Assembly (NCBI RefSeq): GCF_001673535.1 | Contig: NZ_LZLY01000022.1 | Span: 17,610 to 81,609 of the forward strand | Direction: 5' to 3' | DNA from: Mycobacterium sp. 1081908.1 | GTDB taxonomy: Bacteria > Actinomycetota > Actinomycetes > Mycobacteriales > Mycobacteriaceae | Length of the DNA stretch: 64,000 nucleotides | Shown: positions 8,882 to 17,370 of the stretch, one piece after another | Layout of the letters: every line of letters begins with the position of its first letter | Numbering within the stretch: the stretch's first letter is position 1 | Notes under the pieces: generated by a model | Told to the model about the DNA's origin: nothing | Databases searched by the model: none | What the model saw: the letters and a program-made list of their open reading frames with translations, nothing else | Position numbers and translations under genes: made by a program

Positions 8882-9394
8882 ATGCGTGCGTCGAATCAAT
8901 TTGCCGACGTGACGACCGGCGTGGTGTACGTGCACGCCTCGCCCGCGGCGGTGTGCCCGCACGTCGAGTGGGCGTTGTCGTCGACCCTGCAGTCCAGGGC
9001 CAACCTGGTCTGGACGCCGCAGCCGGCGATGCCGGGGCAGCTGCGCGCGGTCACCAACTGGGTCGGGCCGGTGGGCACGGGCGCCCGGTTGGCCAACGCC
9101 CTGCGCTCCTGGTCGGTGCTGCGCTTCGAGGTCACCGAGGACCCGAGCCCCGGGGTCGACGGCCAGCGGTTCAGCCATACCCCGCAGCTCGGCCTGTGGA
9201 GCGGGTCGATGAGCGCCAACGGCGACGTCATGGTAGGCGAGATGCGGCTGCGATCGATGATGGCCCAGGGCGCCGACTACTTGGCGGCCGAGCTGGATTC
9301 GGTGCTGGGAACGGCGTGGGACGAGGCGCTCGAGGTGTATCGCGACGGCGGCGACGCGGGCGAGGTGACCTGGCTCAGCCGGGGCGTCGGCTAG
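8882..9394 (+). CDS. DUF3145-type conserved actinobacterial protein (Rv2256c-like)
   Basis: A 170-residue soluble protein. ATG 8882 is preceded by AAGGAGCAGGAG at good spacing and gives the conserved N-terminus MRASNQFADVTTGVVYVHAS. The sequence contains CPHVEWALSS and VRFEVTEDPSPGVDGQRFS-like segments of the family I recall as DUF3145. No function is established. Its 3' end overlaps by 4 bp the convergent secreted-protein gene. A 146-bp upstream region with an AT-rich ACAAAAATTTAC stretch probably holds its promoter. Confidence 0.75.
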   Translation: MRASNQFADVTTGVVYVHASPAAVCPHVEWALSSTLQSRANLVWTPQPAMPGQLRAVTNWVGPVGTGARLANALRSWSVLRFEVTEDPSPGVDGQRFSHTPQLGLWSGSMSANGDVMVGEMRLRSMMAQGADYLAAELDSVLGTAWDEALEVYRDGGDAGEVTWLSRGVG

Positions 9395-9909
9395 ACGACC
9401 GGCGGGCTAAACGGGGTGGCGGTCACGGGCATTTCGACACTGCCCTTGCAGGCGCCGTTCAAGATGTCCATGTGAAGCACGCCGGTGAGGCTGCCGTCGG
9501 GGCTGGGCGTCAGGGCCGTTATCGACCTCGCCGCGTCGTGTTCCACGACGCCGCCGAACAGCGGGCAATCCCATTGCCGGTTTATCTGCTGCACCCACTG
9601 GGACCCGTTCCAGGCGTATTGGACAGATCGCTGCATGTACGGATTCTTGGGCGCCGGCGGCTCGCTGACCGCGGCGACGCAGACGCCCGTCGAGCAGCTG
9701 GAAGTGAACGAGTAGCTGGCCCGTTGGGCGTATTCGGGCTGGCGGGCCGCCAGGCTGGTGCCGACTTTTTGGTTGGCGGAGAAGGTCAGCAGATAGGGCC
9801 CGTCCCAGGACGAGGCCGCGCCGGCGACAGCCGTAGGCGCAACCGCCAGAGAACAGCCCAGCGACGCAGCCCCCAACGCGAGCAGCGCGGTCTTGCGGTG
9901 TCCCGACAT
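9391..9909 (-). CDS. Secreted protein (Rv2253-like)
   Basis: A 172-residue protein with a Sec signal peptide (RKTALLALGAASLGCSLAVA, cleavage near AVAGA) and two Cys pairs in the mature part (SSCSTGVC and WDCPLFGG/GACKGS), suggesting disulfides. It is rich in Ser, Thr and aromatic residues. It matches in length and layout a conserved mycobacterial secreted protein downstream of the lipid kinase gene. It lies 70 bp after that gene on the same strand, so it may be the last operon member. Function unknown. Confidence 0.78.
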   Translation of the reverse strand: MSGHRKTALLALGAASLGCSLAVAPTAVAGAASSWDGPYLLTFSANQKVGTSLAARQPEYAQRASYSFTSSCSTGVCVAAVSEPPAPKNPYMQRSVQYAWNGSQWVQQINRQWDCPLFGGVVEHDAARSITALTPSPDGSLTGVLHMDILNGACKGSVEMPVTATPFSPPVV

Positions 9910-9979
9910 CTTTCCTCCCGATGAGCAGGTATATCAAGATGTCGCTTTCGGTGTCCGAGTTGTTACAACGCCGTGATCC

Positions 9980-10888
9980 TCATCGGGCCGGTCGCAAGAT
10001 CCGGGCCGCGGCCGGGACCGCGGAAATCTCGGCGGGCAGCGCGCAGGCGAAGTCGCCGTCGGCGTAGACGTTGATGCCGGGGCATTCCACGTGGATGGTC
10101 TTGGCGCGCGCCGTGGTCACCTCGTCGAGGTCGACGTGCGTGCCCTTCATGACGGTGGGGAACAGCCGGACCAGCTTCGTGCGGGACGCCGAATGCGCCA
10201 TGGTGATGTCGAGCAGCCCGTCGGTGGGATCGGCGTGGGGACAGATCAGCAGGCCGCCGCCGTAGCTGCGGGTGTTGCCGAAGGCCGCCAGCGTGATGTC
10301 GGCGTCGATCTCCCGGGTGCCGTCGAACACCATGCGAAACGGCAAGAGCCGCAGCTGCGACAGCTCGGCCAGCATCGCGATGTAGTAGCGCAGCCGCCCG
10401 TGCGGCCAGGTCATCCGGTTGGCGCGATCGGTCACCAGGGAGTCGAACCCGGTGGCCGCGACGGTCCCGAACCACTTCTCGGTGTTGTCCCACTGGATCC
10501 GGCCCAGGTCGATGGTTTCCGTCCAGCCGTCGACGACGACGTCGGCGGCGGCCGCGGGATCCTTTGTGGGAATGCCGAATTCGCGGGCGTGGTCGTTGCC
10601 GGTGCCGGCCGGGATGATGCCCAGCGGGACGTCGGTGCCCGCCAGCACCTGCAGGGCGTTGGAGACCACACCGTCGCCGCCGGTCACCATGACCGCGTCG
10701 GTTCCCCGTTCGATCTCGGCGGCGACCAGGTGGCGCGCGTCCTCGGCGTCGTCGCCGATGATCTCGGTGACCTGCACGCCCCGCTCGTGCAGACGCGCGA
10801 TCGCGACCTGCGCGGCGCGGATCGCGGCGCCGTGACCCGAGACGGGATTGGTCAGCGCGGTGACTTTGCCGACCTCGCGGCGGGTCAC
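9980..10888 (-). CDS. Diacylglycerol kinase / lipid kinase (Rv2252-like)
   Basis: A 302-residue DAGK-catalytic-domain protein. It shows the ATP-binding GGDGVVSNALQVL, the GIIPAGTGNDHAREFG motif and FGNTRSYGGGLLICP. The Rv2252 family phosphorylates diacylglycerol, feeding phosphatidic acid and phosphatidylinositol mannosides. GTG 10888 overlaps the stop of the upstream flavoprotein by GTGA, so the two are translationally coupled; the frame runs further upstream only as out-of-frame shadow. It sits with glpD1 and an ether-lipid-synthase-like enzyme, a glycerolipid gene group. Confidence 0.9.
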   Translation of the reverse strand: MTRREVGKVTALTNPVSGHGAAIRAAQVAIARLHERGVQVTEIIGDDAEDARHLVAAEIERGTDAVMVTGGDGVVSNALQVLAGTDVPLGIIPAGTGNDHAREFGIPTKDPAAAADVVVDGWTETIDLGRIQWDNTEKWFGTVAATGFDSLVTDRANRMTWPHGRLRYYIAMLAELSQLRLLPFRMVFDGTREIDADITLAAFGNTRSYGGGLLICPHADPTDGLLDITMAHSASRTKLVRLFPTVMKGTHVDLDEVTTARAKTIHVECPGINVYADGDFACALPAEISAVPAAARILRPAR

Positions 10889-12495
10889 GGAATCAGCTTG
10901 CCGGGGTTGAGGATTCCGGCCGGGTCGAGCGTCGCCTTGACCGCGCGCAGGACCTGGACGCCCAGCTCGCCGACCTCGTCGCGCATCCAGGGCCGGTGGT
11001 CGGCGCCGACCGAATGATGGTGGGTGATGGTTCCGCCGGCGGCGACGATCGCGTCCGAGGCGGCCTTCTTGGCGGCCCACCACTGCTCGATCGGATTGCC
11101 GCGCTGCCCGGCGACGACCGTGAAGTACAGCGAAGCGCCGGTGGGGTAGACGTGCGAGATGTGGCACATCACCAGCGCGGGTGTGCCGGATTCGGCCAGC
11201 GCGCTCGTAAGCGCATCGGTGACAGCGGCTTTCAGCCTCGGAACGTTGGACCAGTCGGTGGCGGTCTCGAGGGTCTCGCAGAGCGCGCCGGCGGACAGCA
11301 GCGAGTCGCGCAGGTACGGCGCGGCGAACCGGCCCCGCTCCCACGCCTGCGCCGGCGCCTCGCCCAGCGACGTGCCGCCCTTGGCCGCCAGCAGCGCGCT
11401 GGTCTCGGCGTGCCGGCTCTCGACGTGCTCCTTGGTGCCCTCGAAGGCCGTGATGCCCAGGCAACCGCCGGTGATCTGGCTTTCGCCGATCGCCTCGGTG
11501 GTGGCGAGGTTGACCCCGGTCTCGACCTCGTCGGAGAGCCGAATCACGGTGGGGCCGGTGGCGTTTTGCGTGACGGCGCGCAGGGCCGCGGCCCCGGTCT
11601 CGAAATCGGGGAACGACCACGCCTCGTAGCGCACGGCTTCGGGGATCCGGTGCACGCGCAGGCGCACTTGGGTGATGACGCCGAGCGTTCCCTCCGAGCC
11701 GAGCAGCAGCTGACGCAGGTCGGGGCCCGCGGCCGATTCCGGTGCGCGGCCCAGCTCCATCGTGCCCACCGGTGTGACCATCCGCAGGCCGCGAACCATG
11801 TCGTTGAACCGGCCGTAGCCCGCCGAGTCCTGGCCCGACGACCGCGTCGCGGCGAAGCCGCCGATGGTGGCGTACTCGAAGCTCTGCGGGAAGTGGCCGA
11901 GCGAAAAGCCGTGTTCGCCGAGCAGGCGTTCGGCGTCCGGCCCGGTGACCCCGGCCCCGAAGACGGCCTGGCCGGACACCTCGTCCAGCTCGATGAGCCG
12001 GTCGAAGCGGCGCAGGTCGAGCGACACCACGGCGCCGAACTCGCCGCGGGTGGGGTCGAGACCGCCGACCACGCTGGTGCCGCCGCCGAACGGGATCACG
12101 GCGATGCGGTGCTCGGAGCAGTAGCGCAGGACCGCGGCGACGGCGTCGTCGTCCGCGGGCAGCAACACGGCGTCGGGCGCGTCCTGCACCCCGGCATCCC
12201 TGCGGCGCAGCAGGTCGAGCGTGGACTTGCCGCCGGCGCGCAGCAGCCGGTCGCGGTCGGCCGTGCGGCAGTGCTCGGCGCCGACGATGCCGGCCAGCGC
12301 CTCTTTGTCGGCGGGGGACAACGCTGACGGGCGCAGCTTCACCTGGTCGGCGTCGAGTTCGGGTTGGTCCGAATCCTGCAGGCTCACAGCCTGTTTCAGC
12401 AGCGCGCGGATCCCCTCGGAGAGGGGCTTGGCCGCGGCGGGGTCCCCCCATGCGTTCCACTTCATCGGCGGGAGGAGTTGCTCGGCGTGCGTCAT
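10885..12495 (-). CDS. FAD-linked oxidase related to alkylglycerone-phosphate synthase (Rv2251-like)
   Basis: A 536-residue flavoprotein of the VAO/PCMH family. The FAD domain has VIPFGGGTSVVGG and the segment FPQSFEYATIGGFAATRSSG, the counterpart of the D-S-Y-E-F-S-T-x-G-G region of alkyl-DHAP synthase. Near the C-terminus, HHHSVG at ~492-497 matches the HHHGVG active-site motif of that enzyme. Alkyl-DHAP synthase swaps an acyl for a fatty-alcohol chain on dihydroxyacetone phosphate. In bacteria related enzymes are also D-lactate or glycolate dehydrogenases, so the ether-lipid assignment is plausible but not proven. It starts at an ATG only 17 bp from the divergent tetR start. Confidence 0.82.
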   Translation of the reverse strand: MTHAEQLLPPMKWNAWGDPAAAKPLSEGIRALLKQAVSLQDSDQPELDADQVKLRPSALSPADKEALAGIVGAEHCRTADRDRLLRAGGKSTLDLLRRRDAGVQDAPDAVLLPADDDAVAAVLRYCSEHRIAVIPFGGGTSVVGGLDPTRGEFGAVVSLDLRRFDRLIELDEVSGQAVFGAGVTGPDAERLLGEHGFSLGHFPQSFEYATIGGFAATRSSGQDSAGYGRFNDMVRGLRMVTPVGTMELGRAPESAAGPDLRQLLLGSEGTLGVITQVRLRVHRIPEAVRYEAWSFPDFETGAAALRAVTQNATGPTVIRLSDEVETGVNLATTEAIGESQITGGCLGITAFEGTKEHVESRHAETSALLAAKGGTSLGEAPAQAWERGRFAAPYLRDSLLSAGALCETLETATDWSNVPRLKAAVTDALTSALAESGTPALVMCHISHVYPTGASLYFTVVAGQRGNPIEQWWAAKKAASDAIVAAGGTITHHHSVGADHRPWMRDEVGELGVQVLRAVKATLDPAGILNPGKLIP

Positions 12496-12532
12496 GCGTT
12501 ACAGTATTACACATGCTGTCAATCAGTAACGC
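12496..12532. promoter_or_regulatory. Inverted repeat across the 17-bp divergent gap
   Basis: GCGTTAC (12496-12502) and GTAACGC (12526-12532) form 7-bp arms with a 23-bp spacer. They straddle the tetR start at 12513 and abut the divergent flavoprotein start at 12495. A direct repeat TTACA-GTA-TTACA lies inside. With so little space, both transcripts are probably leaderless or nearly so, and a bound regulator would block both. Confidence 0.45.
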
Positions 12533-13082
12533 TCCGCCGGACACCCGGGACCGGATCCTGTCGGCGGCGGCCAGCTGCGTGGTCGATTTCGGGGTGGACC
12601 GGGTCACCCTGGCCGAGATCGCCCGGCGGGCCGGTGTCAGCCGGCCCACCGTGTACCGCCGCTGGCCGGACACCAAGTCGATCGTGGCGGCGCTGCTGAC
12701 CCAGCGCATCGTCGGCGTGATGCGCGACGCGCCGCTGCTCGGCGACGACCGAGAATCCCTTGTGCGACAGATCGTTACGGTCGCCAACCTGCTTCGTCAC
12801 GACGAGCTCGTGATGTCGGTGATGCACTCGGAGCTGGCACCGATCTACATCACCGAGCGCCTCGGGGCCAGCCAGCAGATGCTGATCGACGCCCTGGCCG
12901 AGCGCCTGCGCGCGGCCCAGCGCCACGGCAGCGTCCGCGCCGGCGATCCGCTGCAGATGGCCACGATGGTGCTGCTCATCGCGCAGTCGACCATCCAGTC
13001 CGAGCGGATCGTCCGCCCGATCCTCGACGCCGACGCGCTGGCCGCCGAACTCGCCTACTCGCTCAACGGATACCTGTCGTGA
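12513..13082 (+). CDS. TetR-family regulator (Rv2250c-like)
   Basis: A 189-residue regulator with an N-terminal helix-turn-helix TLAEIARRAGVSRPTVYRRW and a TetR_C-type ligand domain. ATG 12513 is chosen because it leaves a 17-bp divergent gap; the longer reading would overlap the neighbouring gene. It is divergent from the flavoprotein-lipid kinase operon and overlaps glpD1 by GTGA, so it is well placed to control glycerolipid metabolism on both sides. The ligand is unknown. Confidence 0.87.
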   Translation: MLSISNAPPDTRDRILSAAASCVVDFGVDRVTLAEIARRAGVSRPTVYRRWPDTKSIVAALLTQRIVGVMRDAPLLGDDRESLVRQIVTVANLLRHDELVMSVMHSELAPIYITERLGASQQMLIDALAERLRAAQRHGSVRAGDPLQMATMVLLIAQSTIQSERIVRPILDADALAAELAYSLNGYLS

Positions 13083-14611
13083 CGGCCCTGAACGCCGCGC
13101 GGCGCATTGCCGACCTGACCGAACTGGCCGACGGCGAACCGCTGGACGTCGTCGTGATCGGCGGCGGCATCACCGGCGTCGGGATCGCCCTGGACGCCGC
13201 GTCGCGGGGCCTGCGGGTGGCGCTGGTGGAAAAACACGACCTGGCGTTCGGCACCAGCCGCTGGAGTTCCAAGCTGGTCCACGGCGGTCTGCGGTACCTG
13301 GCGACGGGAAACGTCGGCATCGCCCGGCGCAGCGCCATCGAGCGCGGAATCCTGATGACGCGCAACGCCCCCCATCTCGTTCACGCGATGCCGCAGCTGG
13401 TGCCGTTGCTGCCGTCGTTGAGCCACACCAAGCGGGCGCTGGTGCGCGCGGGATTCCTGGCCGGCGACGGGCTGCGGGCGCTGGCGGGGACGCCGTCGTC
13501 GGTGCTGCCGCGGTCGCGGCGCGTTTCGGCGGCACGCGCCGTGCAGATGGCACCCACGGTTCGGCGCGACGGCCTCGACGGCGGCCTTCTGGCCTACGAC
13601 GGGCAGCTGATCGACGACGCACGCCTTGTCACGGCCGTCGCGCGCACCGCGGCGCAACACGGCGCCCGCATCCTGACCTATGTCGCGGCCTCCGAGGCGG
13701 CGGGCACCTCGGTGCGGCTGACCGATCAGCGCACGGGACAGTCGTTCGACGTGTCGGCCCGCGCGGTGATCAACGCGGCCGGGGTGTGGGCGGCCGAGCT
13801 CGACGATTCGTTGCGGCTGCGGCCCAGCCGCGGGACGCACCTCGTCTTCGACGCTCGGGCGTTCGGGAATCCGACTGCGGCCCTTACGGTTCCGATTCCC
13901 GGTGAGCTCAATCGCTTCGTGTTCGCCATGCCCGAACAGCTCGGCCGGGTCTACCTGGGGCTGACCGACGAGGACGCGCCCGGCCCGATCCCGGACGTGC
14001 CGGAGCCGTCCGGCGACGAGACCGCGTTCCTGCTGGACACGGTGAACACCGCGCTGGGCAGTCAGCTGGGTGCCTCCGACGTGATCGGCGCCTACGCCGG
14101 GCTGCGGCCGCTGATCGACGCCGGTGAGGGCCGCACCGCCGACCTGTCGCGCGAGCACGCCGTCATCGAGGCGCCGTCCGGCGTCATCAGCATCATCGGC
14201 GGCAAGCTGACCGAATACCGCCACATGGCCGAGGACGTCCTGGACTTCACCGTCGCCAAGCGGGGGCTGAGCGCGGCCGGCTGCCGGACCCGCGACCTGC
14301 CGCTGATCGGGGCGCCGGGCAATCCGGGGCCCGGGGCGGGTTCGGGCGCCGGGTTGCCCGCGTCGCTGGTGGCGCGGTACGGCGCGGAGGCGCCCAACGT
14401 CATCGCGAGCGCGAGCTGCGACCGCCCGACCGACCCGGTCGCCGAGGGCATCGACGTGACCCGGGCGGAGTTCGAGTACGCCGTCACCCACGAGTGCGCG
14501 CTGGACGTCGACGACATCCTGGACCGGCGAACCCGGATCGGCCTGGTGGCGCGGGATCGCGACCGGGTGGTCGCGGTGGCGGAGGAGTTCCTCGCTGGCG
14601 CCGGAAAGTGA
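13079..14611 (+). CDS. glpD1: Glycerol-3-phosphate dehydrogenase, FAD-dependent
   Basis: A 510-residue flavoprotein. The N-terminal dinucleotide motif VIGGGITGVGIALDAASRG is followed by EKHDLAFGTSRWSSKLVHGG and GLRYLATGN, hallmarks of GlpD, and IIGGKLTEYRHMAED lies toward the C-terminus. It oxidises sn-glycerol 3-phosphate to dihydroxyacetone phosphate at the membrane, passing electrons to menaquinone. It starts at GTG 13079 overlapping the tetR stop. DHAP is also the substrate backbone of the alkylglycerone-phosphate-synthase-like neighbour, which strengthens the glycerolipid theme of the locus. Confidence 0.92.
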   Translation: MTALNAARRIADLTELADGEPLDVVVIGGGITGVGIALDAASRGLRVALVEKHDLAFGTSRWSSKLVHGGLRYLATGNVGIARRSAIERGILMTRNAPHLVHAMPQLVPLLPSLSHTKRALVRAGFLAGDGLRALAGTPSSVLPRSRRVSAARAVQMAPTVRRDGLDGGLLAYDGQLIDDARLVTAVARTAAQHGARILTYVAASEAAGTSVRLTDQRTGQSFDVSARAVINAAGVWAAELDDSLRLRPSRGTHLVFDARAFGNPTAALTVPIPGELNRFVFAMPEQLGRVYLGLTDEDAPGPIPDVPEPSGDETAFLLDTVNTALGSQLGASDVIGAYAGLRPLIDAGEGRTADLSREHAVIEAPSGVISIIGGKLTEYRHMAEDVLDFTVAKRGLSAAGCRTRDLPLIGAPGNPGPGAGSGAGLPASLVARYGAEAPNVIASASCDRPTDPVAEGIDVTRAEFEYAVTHECALDVDDILDRRTRIGLVARDRDRVVAVAEEFLAGAGK

Positions 14612-14623
14612 TAGGCACTATCA
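14609..14623. promoter_or_regulatory. Operator-like palindrome before the monooxygenase
   Basis: TGATAG (14609-14614) and CTATCA (14618-14623) are perfect 6-bp arms around GCA. The left arm overlaps the glpD1 stop codon and the right arm ends 7 bp before the monooxygenase GTG. This resembles the half-sites of TetR-class operators. The cognate regulator is not identified. Confidence 0.45.
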
Positions 14624-14630
14624 TTTTAGT

Positions 14631-16244
14631 GTGACTTCCACATTGGATGTACCGGTGCTGATCGTCGGCGCGGGAGCCGCCGGCCTGGCCACCTCCGCGC
14701 TGCTCGCCAAACACGGTGTTCGCTCGTTGGTGGTCGAGAAGCGCGGTGAGGTGTTCATCTACCCGAAGGCGCGCAACCTGAGCTTCCGCAGCCTGGAGAT
14801 CCTGCGTGGCCTTGGCTTGGCCGACGAGGTCCACGCGATCGCCCACGGCGTTTCCGACATGCGCAGCAGGCCGACGCTCAACAGCCCCGAAGAGCGTCAG
14901 GCACTCGACGTCAACGCGATCTTCGCGCCGTTCAAGGACCTGAGCCCGGAACCCGGCGGCCAGTACTGCCCGCAGAGCGCCTTCGAACCGATCCTGCTCA
15001 CGCACATCCGCCGGCACGGTAGCGAGGCGCGCTACAACACGGAGTTGGGCTCGTTCGACCAGGACGACAGCGGCGTCACCGCGGTCATCCGCGACCGCGA
15101 GTCGGGCGCGACCGAGACGGTGCGCGCCGACTACCTCGTCGCCGCCGACGGCGTGCACAGCCCGATCCGCGACGCGCTGGGCGTGACGACCTCCGGCTAC
15201 GGGGCGCTGCCGATCTATGTCGTGTTCGTCTACTTCCGGGCGCCGTGGCGGCAATTCGCCCGCGGCCTCGGGGCGGGCGACGGCATCCAAGTTAAAAACC
15301 CGGACGTGGAGGGCATCTTTCTGCCGGTGCGCGACGACTTCGGAATGTTCATCAGCACCTACTTTCCCGCCCGCGGCGAATCCGTCGAACAATTCACCAC
15401 GCAGCGGTGCCGCGAGATGCTGACGAAAGCGATCGGCGAGCCGATCGATGTGGAGGTCATCGACGTCGCGCCGTGGCAGCCGTACGAGCGGGTCGCCGAC
15501 CAATTCCGCTGCGGCCGAGTGTTTCTCGTCGGCGATTCGGCCCACACCATGCCGCCGTTCAAGGCCGGCGGGGCCAACACCGCCATCCAGAGCGCGCACA
15601 ACCTGGCCTGGAAGCTGGCTAGCGTTTTGGACGGGACCGCCGGCCCGGGGTTGTTGGGTACCTACCATGTCGAGCGGCACCCGGTCGGGCGTTTCAACGC
15701 GCGCCAGTCGCTCACCGGGCCGTCGCTGGCCTTCCTGCGGTTGGACGACGACCGGCCGCAATTGCCGCCGGACGAGGAGGCGCCGATGTTCGCGGTGCTC
15801 ATCGGTTACCAATACCGCTCTGCCGCAGTGGTTTCCGATGACCCCGCACCGGTAGACCCGGACGCCGTGTCGCTGGTGGCCGGATTGCGCGGGCAGCCCG
15901 GCACCCGTGTCCCGCACGCCTGGGTCGTCGACGGCGGGAGGCGGGTCTCCATCCTCGATCTGCTCGGGACCGGCTTCACGCTGCTGACCGGAGACGACGA
16001 CTCCGCGTGGTCGGACGCCGCAGCCCACGCGTCGAAGGCCGCCGGCGTCCCAATCACTTTGCGGCGCATCGGAACCGCGCTCGACGCCGACGGCTCGTGG
16101 TCCACCGTCACGGGACTCGCGCCCGACGGGGCGCTGCTGGTGCGCCCCGACGACTTCGTCGCCTGGCGCGCCGACGCGCCTCCGAGCGCGCCCGGGGACG
16201 AGCTCGGCCGGGCGCTGTGCCGGATCCTCGGCCGCGCGCCGTGA
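14631..16244 (+). CDS. FAD-dependent aromatic-type monooxygenase
   Basis: A 537-residue class-A flavoprotein hydroxylase (phenol or pentachlorophenol hydroxylase type). The GxGxxG motif VLIVGAGAAGLATSALLAKHG is at the N-terminus. The DG motif is YLVAADGVHSPIRDALG, and the GD motif is CGRVFLVGDSAHTMPPFKAGGANTAIQSAHNLAWKL (quoted in part: GDSAHTMPP). Such enzymes use NAD(P)H and O2 to hydroxylate aromatic rings or polyketides. It begins at a GTG 20 bp after glpD1. It is not part of the conserved backbone I remember at this position, so it probably belongs to an inserted segment with the next three genes. Confidence 0.85.
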   Translation: MTSTLDVPVLIVGAGAAGLATSALLAKHGVRSLVVEKRGEVFIYPKARNLSFRSLEILRGLGLADEVHAIAHGVSDMRSRPTLNSPEERQALDVNAIFAPFKDLSPEPGGQYCPQSAFEPILLTHIRRHGSEARYNTELGSFDQDDSGVTAVIRDRESGATETVRADYLVAADGVHSPIRDALGVTTSGYGALPIYVVFVYFRAPWRQFARGLGAGDGIQVKNPDVEGIFLPVRDDFGMFISTYFPARGESVEQFTTQRCREMLTKAIGEPIDVEVIDVAPWQPYERVADQFRCGRVFLVGDSAHTMPPFKAGGANTAIQSAHNLAWKLASVLDGTAGPGLLGTYHVERHPVGRFNARQSLTGPSLAFLRLDDDRPQLPPDEEAPMFAVLIGYQYRSAAVVSDDPAPVDPDAVSLVAGLRGQPGTRVPHAWVVDGGRRVSILDLLGTGFTLLTGDDDSAWSDAAAHASKAAGVPITLRRIGTALDADGSWSTVTGLAPDGALLVRPDDFVAWRADAPPSAPGDELGRALCRILGRAP

Positions 16245-16579
16245 CCGACCCTCCGCGTTTGGAAACGGTGGCCTGCCTGGGGCCGAGTACCACCGCGTCG
16301 CGGGGAACCTACAAATGGATCGACGAGCTGGAAAAGCGGCCTCGCAATGGCCAGACATTCCACGAGCGCCTGATGCGGGCGGGGACGACCAAACCATTCA
16401 CCCGTTTTTCGTTCGCGTCGCTCTACCGCGACTACCTGTGGCGGGAAATGGTTCTGCGCCAAAGCTTTGACGAGATCTCTCGGCGCAACGGGTGGCAATT
16501 CCACATCGACGGCATTCACCTCAACACGAACGGCGGGCGCATCCTCACCGAGGTTGTCCAGGAGTTCCTCGCCTCCTGA
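16241..16579 (+). pseudogene. Internally deleted SGNH/GDSL hydrolase remnant
   Basis: A 112-codon frame starting at GTG 16241 in GTGA overlap with the monooxygenase. Its first ~45 residues read like the start of an SGNH esterase (VACLGPSTTASRGTYKWIDE, the Ser block with GDS changed to GPS). The last ~25 carry the end block with the catalytic Asp-His pair (FHIDGIHLNTNGGRI). The middle, with the conserved Gly and Asn blocks, is missing, so the protein is roughly half the usual 200-plus residues. An in-frame internal deletion is the simplest explanation, and activity is unlikely. It could still be translated. Confidence 0.65.
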
Positions 16580-16600
16580 AACGAGTCACTTGATGACCGT

Positions 16601-16623
16601 TGACCAATATTGTATTTTGGTCA
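16601..16623. promoter_or_regulatory. 23-bp palindromic operator upstream of tetR
   Basis: TGACCAA (16601-16607) and TTGGTCA (16617-16623) are perfect arms with partial symmetry in the spacer. The site lies 31-53 bp before the tetR ATG at 16654 and overlaps a possible TTGACC -35 element. Autoregulation by the following TetR protein is the natural reading. Confidence 0.6.
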
Positions 16624-16653
16624 CGAGTTGAGTGGGGACCGGAAGGATCGCCG

Positions 16654-17370
16654 ATGGCCGAACCTGTGCGCCTCGGCCGGCGGGATCGGGCCGATCGGAT
16701 CCTCGACGTGGCCAGGGACTTGCTGCTGTCGTGGGGCTACCGGCGGGTGACGGTCGATGAATTGGCTCGTCGCGCCGGCGTCGGGAAGGGAACCATCTAC
16801 CTGCACTGGCGATCCCGCGAGGAGGTGTTCCACGCGGTCAGTGCCCGGGAGGCCGCGACGATGGCGGACGCGATCGTGCAGGCGATCGCTAGTGATCCGG
16901 CCGAGGTCGCCCTGCACCGCTACGTGCGCCGGCTGTTCGTCGAGGCGATGAACCGCCCCGTGTTGCGCGCTTTGTACACCCGCGACGCCGACACGCTCGA
17001 CACGTTCCTCGCGGCGGCGAATCATCAGCGGCTGGAGGAAGGCAAGCTCGGGGTGCACCGCGACTACCTGGGTGTGCTCGCCGCGGGGGGACTGCTGCGG
17101 CCGGACTTGCGACCCGAAGACCTCGGTTACACCCTGCCGACCATCGTGTTCGGGTTTTTCGCGGCGGAGCCGTTTTTGTCGCCGGCCATCGGGCTGACCT
17201 TGGAACAGAAGGCCGATCAGCTCGCCGAGACGGTGCGGCGGGCGTTCGGGCCCAGCAAAGTGCCGGGTCTCGGCGCGGTGAAGAGGGCTGCGGTGCAAGC
17301 CATTCCGATATTCGAACGACTTGCCCGGGATTACCGGGCCGCCGCTTACGGAGGAGATGACGATGACTGA
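16654..17370 (+). CDS. TetR-family regulator
   Basis: A 238-residue TetR protein. The HTH is VTVDELARRAGVGKGTIYLHW. ATG 16654 is preceded by GGAAGGAT and is preferred over an upstream ATG that would sit inside the palindrome. The ligand-binding half is unusually long and ends in an acidic GGDDDD tail. Its gene overlaps the next methyltransferase by 8 bp. The upstream 23-bp palindrome suggests it controls itself and the methyltransferase. The ligand is unknown. Confidence 0.88.
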   Translation: MAEPVRLGRRDRADRILDVARDLLLSWGYRRVTVDELARRAGVGKGTIYLHWRSREEVFHAVSAREAATMADAIVQAIASDPAEVALHRYVRRLFVEAMNRPVLRALYTRDADTLDTFLAAANHQRLEEGKLGVHRDYLGVLAAGGLLRPDLRPEDLGYTLPTIVFGFFAAEPFLSPAIGLTLEQKADQLAETVRRAFGPSKVPGLGAVKRAAVQAIPIFERLARDYRAAAYGGDDDD

